Shown in pieces: positions 58,101 through 64,000 of a stretch of DNA of 64,000 nt. The position numbers and the translations under genes are program-made. Positions within the stretch are counted from its first letter, which is position 1. Every line of letters begins with the position of its first letter. The DNA comes from Gordonia bronchialis DSM 43247 (lineage in GTDB: Bacteria; Actinomycetota; Actinomycetes; Mycobacteriales; Mycobacteriaceae). Location: the NCBI RefSeq assembly GCF_000024785.1, contig NC_013441.1, forward strand, positions 2,294,001-2,358,000, read 5' to 3'. The notes beneath the pieces are model-generated. The model did not search any database. It saw only the letters and a program-made list of their open reading frames with translations, and was not told the DNA's origin.

Positions 58101-59066
58101 TCAGGTCACTCGGGTGGCTCCGGTCAGCTCGGTGATCCGCACGCCGGCCAGATCGAGCTGGTCGGGAGTGGGAGCCTGCGTCCCGGCGAGCGCAGCCGCC
58201 GCCGAGCCGTAGGCGACGGCACTACGCAGACGTTCGGGTGCCGACAGATCGCGGCTCTGCGCGATCAGGTAGCCGGCCAGCGACGAGTCGCCCGCGCCGA
58301 CGGTGCTGCGCGGGACGATCGGCGGCGGGGTGGCGAACCACGACCCGTCGGGGGTGGTCAGGATCGCGCCGGTCGCGCCGAGCGTCGCGAGTACGGCACC
58401 GCCGGTGCGGTCGACGATGCTGCGGGCGGCGTCGACGATGGGCCCGAATCGACCCTCGGCGGCCGACCTGCGCAGCGCGGCGGCGTCGGCTCCGGTCACT
58501 TCGGCGAGCTCATCCTCGTTGGGCTTGAGGAGATCCACCCGCCCGAGGGCCGCGGCATGTAGCGGGGCCCCGGAGGTGTCCACGGCGATACGGCAACCGA
58601 CGTCGGCGAGGCCGTCGACGAGGCGTCGATACCAGTCCACCGGCATACCGGGTGGCAACGATCCGCACAGGGTCACCCAGCTCGCACCGGCGGCATGGCG
58701 CTCGACGAGGTCGGTGAATGCGACCAGCTGTGCGTCGGTGAGTTGCTGCCCGGGGGCGTTGAGTTTGGTGGTGGTGCCGTCGGGTTCGGCGATGGTGATG
58801 TTGGAACGGATCTCGCCGTCGACGGCGACCGTCTCATACGGCAGGTCCACCGCGTCGAGGGCACGCAGCAGCGGGTCGCCGTCGCGTGCGGGAAGCAGTG
58901 CGCGAGTGGCGATTCCGGCCTCCGCGATCACGCGGGAGACATTGATGCCCTTCCCGCCCGCCTCGGACCGGGTCGCGGTGGCCCGCTGGACCTCGCCGCG
59001 CTCGAGACGACTGGGCATCTCCAGCGTGCGGTCGAGGCTGGGATTGGGTGTGACGGTGAGGATCAT
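58101..59066 (-). CDS. fruK: 1-phosphofructokinase
   Basis: Phosphorylates fructose-1-phosphate, made by FruA, to fructose-1,6-bisphosphate. A 321-residue PfkB-family kinase. The start ILTVTPNPSLDRT is diagnostic, GGKGINVSR (about residues 38-46) binds substrate, and the anion hole/base STVGAGDSSLAGYL (about 263-276) is intact. It overlaps fruR by four bases, so fruR-fruK-fruA is one transcript. Confidence 0.96.
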   Translation of the reverse strand: MILTVTPNPSLDRTLEMPSRLERGEVQRATATRSEAGGKGINVSRVIAEAGIATRALLPARDGDPLLRALDAVDLPYETVAVDGEIRSNITIAEPDGTTTKLNAPGQQLTDAQLVAFTDLVERHAAGASWVTLCGSLPPGMPVDWYRRLVDGLADVGCRIAVDTSGAPLHAAALGRVDLLKPNEDELAEVTGADAAALRRSAAEGRFGPIVDAARSIVDRTGGAVLATLGATGAILTTPDGSWFATPPPIVPRSTVGAGDSSLAGYLIAQSRDLSAPERLRSAVAYGSAAAALAGTQAPTPDQLDLAGVRITELTGATRVT

Positions 59067-59836
59067 GCGATCACCACATCGATCCCGCGGGCCGAGAGCG
59101 CCGCCGAGAAGGTGGGGTCGACCCCGGAATCGGTGATCAGCACGTCGACGTCGTCGAGGTCGGCGAACCCGGACAGGTCCTCGCGGTTCATCTTCGACGA
59201 GTCGGCGAGCACCACGACCCGCTGGGCGACCCGCACCATCGCCGACTTGACCGCCGCCTCGTCGGGATCCGGCGTCGAGAGGCCATGTGCCTCGCTGATG
59301 CCGTTGGCGCCGACGAAGGCGGTCGACACCCGCAGCCGCTCGAGGGCCGCGACGGTCTCAGCTCCCACGGTGGCTTGCGTCAGCCCGCGCACACGCCCGC
59401 CGATGGCGTGCAGACTCGCCGAGTTCTGGGCGGCCAGCAGACTCGCGATCGGCAGGCTGTTGGTGATGAGGGTGAGCCGACGGTCACGGGGGAGGGCGAC
59501 CGCGGCCTGGTAGGTGGTGGTGCCGGCATCGAAGAACACCGACCCGCCGTCGGGTGGCAGGAACCGAACCGCAGTGCGCCCGATCGCTGCCTTCTCGTCG
59601 GTCTGGGTGACCTCGCGCTCGTCGATGCCGCGTTCCCCGATGACCCGCATCACGCCGGCGCGGACCGCTCCGCCGTGGACCCGTTGCAGGTGTCCGGCGC
59701 GTTCGAGGGCGGCGAGGTCGCGGCGCACCGTCTCACTGGTGACCTCGAATCTGGTGGCCAGCGCGGCGACCGACGCACGGCCGTTGGCGCGCACCTGCTC
59801 GGCTATCGCCTGCTGTCGTTCTTCGGCGTACAACAC
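59063..59836 (-). CDS. fruR: DeoR-family regulator of the fructose operon
   Basis: A 257-residue repressor. The N-terminal DeoR HTH spans about residues 1-57 (RASVAALATRFEVTSETVRRDLAALE), and the C-terminal sugar-phosphate sensor domain includes FFDAGTTTYQAA. It is first in the fruR-fruK-fruA operon and divergent from ptsI. Three iterons lie just upstream of its start, so it probably senses fructose-1-phosphate and controls itself and ptsI. Confidence 0.92.
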   Translation of the reverse strand: MLYAEERQQAIAEQVRANGRASVAALATRFEVTSETVRRDLAALERAGHLQRVHGGAVRAGVMRVIGERGIDEREVTQTDEKAAIGRTAVRFLPPDGGSVFFDAGTTTYQAAVALPRDRRLTLITNSLPIASLLAAQNSASLHAIGGRVRGLTQATVGAETVAALERLRVSTAFVGANGISEAHGLSTPDPDEAAVKSAMVRVAQRVVVLADSSKMNREDLSGFADLDDVDVLITDSGVDPTFSAALSARGIDVVIA

Positions 59837-59871
59837 CGCTCCGATCTGTGCTGGAACCGTCTGCGCTCTGG

Positions 59872-59923
59872 CTTCGATTGTGTGGGAACTTCGATGTGTG
59901 TTGGAACTTCGATTGCGTGGGAA
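59872..59923. promoter_or_regulatory. Three iterons upstream of fruR, probable FruR sites
   Basis: CTTCGATTGTGTGGGAA (59872-59888), CTTCGATGTGTGTTGGAA (59889-59906) and CTTCGATTGCGTGGGAA (59907-59923) stand head to tail with no gap. DeoR-family repressors often use such direct repeats. Confidence 0.65.
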
Positions 59924-59969
59924 AGTGTGGCATTGCTTGTGGGTTCATCTTTGTTTACGCCTGTTTGCG

Positions 59970-59997
59970 TTGACAAGTCAAGCATTTCTTGTAACTT
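59970..59997 (+). promoter_or_regulatory. Sigma-70-type promoter for ptsI
   Basis: TTGACA (59970-59975), 16 bases, TAACTT (59992-59997): the best housekeeping promoter seen in the window. TTGAC-AA-GTCAA forms an inverted repeat over the -35. The rest of the 337-base fruR-ptsI gap, to 60173, shows no gene. Confidence 0.7.
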
Positions 59998-60173
59998 TGA
60001 TCACGGGCGTTGAAATCGGCGAGCACCAGTCACACACGACCGGGTGGTCGCCACCGGCGCGACCGTGATCACCTGGATGGGACGCGCCGGCCTGTTGTGC
60101 ACACGCGACCGGGAGGTCGTATGAGGCGCCGGCACGGCGCGCCGGACGAGACGACGATCGAGAGGGGTCCTCA

Positions 60174-61889
60174 GTGACCGAGACACTGGCGGGGTCGACA
60201 TTGCAGGGCACACCGGTCGTCGGAGGGTTGGCCTATGGGCCGGCCATCTGGCCGGGTGAGCGGCCGTCCCACGACCCGGAGACCCTGGGCGTGGGCACCG
60301 AGGTCGCCGAGGCCGATCGGGAATCGGAGATCGGACGGTTCACCGACGCCGCCGGCGTCGTCGCGGGACGCCTGCGCGACCGAGCGTCACATAGTTCCGG
60401 CGCGGCGGCGGAGGTGCTGGCGGCCACCGCCGGCCTCGCCGAGGACCGCGGCTGGATCGGCGCGGCATCCGGATTGATCCGCAAGGGCGCAACGGCACCC
60501 GCTGCGGCGGCCGCGGCCACCGAGCAGTTCGCGACCATGTTCACCAAGCTCGGCGGGTTGATGGCCGAACGCGTCACCGACCTCAACGACGTGCGAGACC
60601 GCGTTCTCGCCGAACTGCTCGGGCTGCCCGAGCCGGGGGTCCCGGAACCCACCGAGCCGTCGGTTCTGCTGGCCGACGACCTCGCGCCCGCGGACACCGC
60701 AGGACTCGATCCGTCGACCACCGTCGCACTCGTCACCCGCTTCGGCGGACCGACCAGCCACACCGCCATCATCGCTCGTCAGCTCGGAATCCCCTGTGTG
60801 GTGGCCGTTTCCGGTCTCTCCGAGGTTCAGGCCGGTACCCCCGTCCTGGTCGACGGCAACCGCGGCACCCTGGCTATCGAGCCCGACGAGGCCTCGGCAC
60901 GCGCTCAGGTCGAGGCGAGTAGACGGCATGCGCAGGCGGTGTCGGGATGGCAGGGCCCCGGCCGGACCGCGGACGGACACGAGGTCTCGGTCCTGGCCAA
61001 CGTCGCCGACGGGGCATCGGCCCGCACGGCCACGAAATATCCGGTCGAGGGAATCGGGCTGTTCCGCACCGAACTCGCCTTTCTCGACCGCGCCGATGAG
61101 CCCTCGGTGGACGAGCAGGCCCGCATCTACGGTGAGGTGCTCGAGGCCTTCGCCGGCAAGAAGGTGGTGGTGCGCAGTCTCGACGCCGGTTCGGACAAGC
61201 CACTGAAGTTCGTCAACCACAAGGACGAGGCGAATCCCGCCCTCGGTGTGCGCGGCGACCGCATCGCGATCGAGAATCCCGACATTCGCGCCCACCAGCT
61301 CGATGCCATCGCCCAGGCAGCGGCCGCACTCAACACCACGCCGTGGGTGATGGCACCGATGATCGCTAGTCCCCGGGAGGCGGCGGCCTTTGCCGCGGAG
61401 GTTCGCGGCCGGGGCATGGTGCCCGGCGTGATGGTGGAGATCCCGGCAGCGGCCATCCTGGCCCACGCCATCCTGGCCGAGGTGGACTTCGTGTCGATCG
61501 GCACCAACGATCTGACGCAGTACACGATGGCCGCCGACCGGATGTCGGCCGACCTCGCCGCCCTGACCGATCCCTGGCAACCGGCCGTACTCAAACTCAT
61601 CGAGAGTGTCGCGACCGCCGGTCAGGAGCTCGGCAAGTCGGTGGGGGTCTGCGGCGAGGCCGCCGCCGACCCGAACCTGGCATGCGTGCTCACCGGACTC
61701 GGGGTGACCTCCCTGTCGAGCGCGCCGGTCGCCGCAGCCGGCGTGGGCGCACGATTGGCCGAGGTCACCCTGGACGATTGCCGCGCGGCGGCCGCGGCCG
61801 CGCTGGCCACCGCCGACCCCGGCGATGCGCGTGCGGCCGCGGCCGAGGTGCTCGACGCCGCCGCGACACGGCACGCGACCGCGGTCTGA
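60174..61889 (+). CDS. ptsI: PTS enzyme I
   Basis: Phosphoenolpyruvate-protein phosphotransferase that passes phosphate from PEP to HPr. The 571-residue length is typical. The active histidine is His196 in GGPTSHTAIIARQLGIP; the PEP-binding barrel shows GIGLFRTELAFLDR, NPALGVRGDR and SIGTNDLTQYTMAADR. The GTG start at 60174 follows GAGAGGGG. It is divergent from fruR across the iteron region and convergent with lexA. Confidence 0.97.
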   Translation: MTETLAGSTLQGTPVVGGLAYGPAIWPGERPSHDPETLGVGTEVAEADRESEIGRFTDAAGVVAGRLRDRASHSSGAAAEVLAATAGLAEDRGWIGAASGLIRKGATAPAAAAAATEQFATMFTKLGGLMAERVTDLNDVRDRVLAELLGLPEPGVPEPTEPSVLLADDLAPADTAGLDPSTTVALVTRFGGPTSHTAIIARQLGIPCVVAVSGLSEVQAGTPVLVDGNRGTLAIEPDEASARAQVEASRRHAQAVSGWQGPGRTADGHEVSVLANVADGASARTATKYPVEGIGLFRTELAFLDRADEPSVDEQARIYGEVLEAFAGKKVVVRSLDAGSDKPLKFVNHKDEANPALGVRGDRIAIENPDIRAHQLDAIAQAAAALNTTPWVMAPMIASPREAAAFAAEVRGRGMVPGVMVEIPAAAILAHAILAEVDFVSIGTNDLTQYTMAADRMSADLAALTDPWQPAVLKLIESVATAGQELGKSVGVCGEAAADPNLACVLTGLGVTSLSSAPVAAAGVGARLAEVTLDDCRAAAAAALATADPGDARAAAAEVLDAAATRHATAV

Positions 61890-61933
61890 CCGGTGTGACC
61901 GATCAGACCCGCGCGAGGTGAACTGCGTCGGAT

Positions 61934-62635
61934 CTACACGCGGCGCATGACCGTGACGACCTTGCCGAGAATGGCGGCGTCGTCGCCGGGGATCGGCTGG
62001 AAGTGCTCGTTGTGCGGCATCAGCCAGATGTGGCCGTCCTTGCGCTTGAAGGTCTTCACCGTGGCCTCGCCGTCGATCATGGCGGCGACGATGTCGCCGT
62101 TGTCGGCGACGTTCTGCTGACGCACGACCACCCAGTCCCCGTCGCAGATGGCGGCGTCGATCATCGACTCGCCCACCACGCGCAGCAGGAACAGGGATCC
62201 GTCCCCGACGAGCTCACGCGGGAGCGGGAAGACATCTTCGACGGCCTCCTCGGCGAGGATCGGTCCACCGGCGGCGATCCGCCCGAGGACGGGTACGAAC
62301 GTCGGTGTGGGCAGGTTCTCGGCCGACGGTGCGGGCTCGGATTCCTGGACGTTGACCGCGCGCGGGCGGTTGTGGTCCCGCTTGAGCAGGCCCTTGCGCT
62401 CGAGGGTGCGCAACTGATGCGCCACCGAGGAAGTGGACGTGAGGCCCACCGCGTCGCCGATCTCGCGGATGCTCGGCGGATATCCGCGCTCGCGCACGGA
62501 CTTTCGGATCACGTCGAGCACCCCCCGCTGACGCGGGGTCAGCGACGCCTCGGCGACGATCGGATCGGCGGGGGTGGTGTCCTGATCGCGATCGGCGCCG
62601 CGGGCGCCGGTGCGCTTCGGCCGTGAGTCGCTCAT
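61934..62635 (-). CDS. lexA: SOS repressor LexA
   Basis: A 233-residue repressor and self-cleaving protease. The winged HTH covers about residues 31-95 ([21 protein letters not shown]). The cleavage bond is Ala122-Gly123 in RIAAGGP, and the catalytic dyad is Ser157 (GESMIDA) and Lys194 (VKTFKRK). AGAGAGGAA precedes the ATG at 62635. Two SOS boxes lie in the 379-base gap it shares with the divergent LysM gene, so LexA controls both. Confidence 0.97.
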   Translation of the reverse strand: MSDSRPKRTGARGADRDQDTTPADPIVAEASLTPRQRGVLDVIRKSVRERGYPPSIREIGDAVGLTSTSSVAHQLRTLERKGLLKRDHNRPRAVNVQESEPAPSAENLPTPTFVPVLGRIAAGGPILAEEAVEDVFPLPRELVGDGSLFLLRVVGESMIDAAICDGDWVVVRQQNVADNGDIVAAMIDGEATVKTFKRKDGHIWLMPHNEHFQPIPGDDAAILGKVVTVMRRV

Positions 62636-62847
62636 CTGGTTGATTCCTCTCTCTGGCCGCCGCGGTGCGGCGGGATGACATGCCGGTGGTGGACCGCCGG
62701 GGGCGGCCATTTGTCGGTACCGGCCGGCAGGGTGTGGCTGTGCTCTTCGTCGGCGGGCTTCTGACTGGTGTCCATCGCGCTGATCTGAATGTCGCCGGTC
62801 TCCGTTTCGCTGTCTGTGGCCGAGCCTAGCGGAGTGTTCGGACATCT

Positions 62848-62863
62848 TCAAACATCTGTTCGA
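62848..62863. promoter_or_regulatory. LexA box 1 in the lexA-LysM gene gap
   Basis: TCAAACATCTGTTCGA differs from TCGAAC-N4-GTTCGA at one core base. It lies on the lexA side of the gap. Confidence 0.7.
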
Positions 62864-62877
62864 CGTGTCGCGAGACA

Positions 62878-62916
62878 TTGTCGGAGGCGCGTGGTACAAC
62901 TCGAACATCAGTTCAT
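62878..62916 (+). promoter_or_regulatory. PafBC-type promoter and LexA box 2 for the LysM gene
   Basis: TTGTCGGAG (62878-62886), 8 bases, TACAAC (62895-62900) resembles the damage-induced, LexA-independent promoter pattern also seen at recA. LexA box 2, TCGAACATCAGTTCAT (62901-62916), abuts the -10, so LexA would block the same start. Confidence 0.65.
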
Positions 62917-63014
62917 CGAACACGTGGGCGACGTCGATCACGGGTCCGATGACTGCCGACAGACCATCCCAGATGGTCGTCCCACCAGGGACGATCCCGA
63001 GTTCGGAGGCCACC

Positions 63015-63626
63015 ATGAGCATCGCCACCATGAGCCCGCGCACCGTCGGTTCGTCGCGAGTCGAGCGCGCTACTCGTCCTGATGTTCCCCTGCGGACACC
63101 GTCCGCACCGAGTGTCACGACGCCTGATCCGACCAGCCGGCGTCCGGCCACCCACCCGCGCAGCACCCCGCGTCGAACCGCCCGGCCGGCGCCGGACGCG
63201 GCGGGGCGCACCCGCCGTCCGGCGGGGCGCACCGACCGGCCCGCGGACCTGACCGCGGCAGGAGTCGGTGCGGGCGGCACACGGTGCGCTCAGCCCGTCG
63301 GGCATCGCGGCGGGCGCACGCCCATCAGCGGTATCCACGCCCGTCGGCGTGCCACCGCGGTCGGCGTCCTCGTCGGGGTGGCGCTCGCGGTGACCGTCTG
63401 GGTGATCGGCATCGTCGGCAACAACTACGCCGATTCGGTGTCCCCGCAACCGGTCAGCACGCAGGTCGTCCACGTGCGGGCCGGGGATTCGTTGAGCAGC
63501 ATCGCCGCCCGGGTGGCCCCGGACATGCCGCGTCAGACGGTCATCGACGAGATCGTCGAGCTGAATGACATGCCGTCCAGCGGACTTCGGGTCGGGCAGC
63601 CGCTGCTCACCCCCGCATACCGTTGA
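63015..63626 (+). CDS. SOS-linked LysM-domain membrane protein (Rv2719c/ChiZ-like)
   Basis: A 203-residue protein in the place of Rv2719c, a damage-induced cell-division inhibitor with cell-wall activity. A long basic, Pro/Arg-rich cytoplasmic N-terminus (to about 113) precedes one membrane span (about 116-138, [19 protein letters not shown]) and an outer LysM domain (about 150-200, [16 protein letters not shown]). The ATG at 63015 follows GGAGG. It is divergent from lexA, with LexA and PafBC sites between. Confidence 0.85.
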   Translation: MSIATMSPRTVGSSRVERATRPDVPLRTPSAPSVTTPDPTSRRPATHPRSTPRRTARPAPDAAGRTRRPAGRTDRPADLTAAGVGAGGTRCAQPVGHRGGRTPISGIHARRRATAVGVLVGVALAVTVWVIGIVGNNYADSVSPQPVSTQVVHVRAGDSLSSIAARVAPDMPRQTVIDEIVELNDMPSSGLRVGQPLLTPAYR

Positions 63627-63726
63627 TCGACGGGCGGTATCCTCGATGACACAGGGACCGGTCGGGAACCGACCCGGCGTGCGCATCGCATGTGCCGGCG
63701 CGTCCCGCGACAGGCGTGAGGAACAG

Positions 63727-64000
63727 ATGCGCTGCCCCTTCTGCAAGAACGAGGACACCAAGGTCATCGACTCACGTGTCGCCGACGAGGGGCAGGCGAT
63801 CCGGCGGCGCCGCGCATGCGCCGAATGCGGTCGCCGGTTCTCGACGGTCGAGAGTGCGGTGCTCGCGGTGGTCAAACGCAACGGTGTCACCGAGCCGTTC
63901 AGTCGCGAGAAGGTGATGCGCGGGGTTCGGCGGGCATGTCAGGGCCGTGAGGTCGGCGACGACGACCTCGCTCAGCTGGCACAGCAGGTGGAGGACGCCG
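63727..64000 (+). CDS. nrdR: Transcriptional repressor NrdR (3' end outside window)
   Basis: ATP/dATP-sensing repressor of ribonucleotide reductase genes. The first 91 residues are visible: the zinc ribbon [17 protein letters not shown] with its second Cys pair in CAECGRRF (Cys3, Cys6, Cys31, Cys34), then the start of the ATP-cone ([19 protein letters not shown]). GTGAGGAAC precedes the ATG. It runs off the window end. Its place after lexA and the LysM gene is as in mycobacteria. Confidence 0.96.
   Translation, partial: MRCPFCKNEDTKVIDSRVADEGQAIRRRRACAECGRRFSTVESAVLAVVKRNGVTEPFSREKVMRGVRRACQGREVGDDDLAQLAQQVEDA

Noticed and set aside
63627-63726. AdoCbl riboswitch or NrdR box before nrdR
   Set aside because: No B12-box and no clear 16-bp NrdR palindrome could be made out in the 100-base gap.

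Overview
The window is high-GC actinobacterial chromosome. Its gene order follows the Mycobacterium tuberculosis segment Rv2786c to Rv2718c: ribF-rpsO-pnp, ald/aldR, dapB, thyA-folA, thyX-dapA-rnj, ftsK, argA, pgsA-clgR-pspA, recA-recX, miaB, miaA-dapF-hflX, lexA, LysM gene, nrdR. The gluABCD block, the HPr/fruAK/fruR/ptsI fructose PTS block and the abundance of DUF222-HNH (13E12) sequence point to a mycolic-acid actinomycete, most likely Gordonia or a close relative. This assignment is from recall of synteny and protein similarity; no search was run.

Region by region. 1-7.1 kb: ribF (5' end missing), a membrane protein, rpsO, pnp with a structured leader, a CBS/DUF294 nucleotidyltransferase and an NRDE protein. 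7.1-10.5 kb: an accessory island with a 13E12 HNH gene that has a LexA-type box in its promoter, is flanked by REP-like repeats, and is cut in two by an intact IS3-family element with a 3-bp target duplication. 10.5-18.2 kb: ald/aldR, dapB, two conserved genes, an HNH gene, thyA-folA, a YcaQ-type protein and an MDR oxidoreductase. 18.2-26.8 kb: less conserved genes in regulator-target pairs (TetR/DUF1304, LysR/methyltransferase) plus secreted phosphatases. 26.9-42.5 kb: thyX-dapA-rnj, ftsK, a TerC-family gene behind a probable Mn2+ (yybP-ykoY) riboswitch, argA, pgsA, clgR, pspA, a glycosyltransferase, DUF3046, recA-recX. 42.5-51 kb: gluDCBA (minus strand), miaB, a membrane protein, an intact IS630-family element, and a DUF349 gene. 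51-64 kb: dioxygenase-like gene-miaA-dapF-hflX, the fructose PTS, lexA, a LysM gene and the start of nrdR.

Functional themes: DNA damage response (recA, recX, lexA, the LysM gene and the 13E12 gene, linked by LexA-type boxes, with PafBC-type promoters at recA and the LysM gene); lysine/DAP synthesis (dapA, dapB, dapF); thymidylate/folate (thyA, folA, thyX); RNA decay and tRNA modification (pnp, rnj, miaA, miaB, hflX); envelope stress (clgR, pspA, pgsA); sugar and glutamate uptake.

I see no clearly new multi-gene defence or biosynthetic system. The most interesting signals are at the DNA/RNA level: the SOS-boxed and IS-disrupted 13E12 island, an IS630 insertion exactly inside the shared CTAG of two convergent stop codons, a 14-codon leaderless upstream ORF that overlaps the pgsA start, the TerC riboswitch, and the iterons in front of fruR. 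No tRNA, rRNA, CRISPR array or prophage was recognised.
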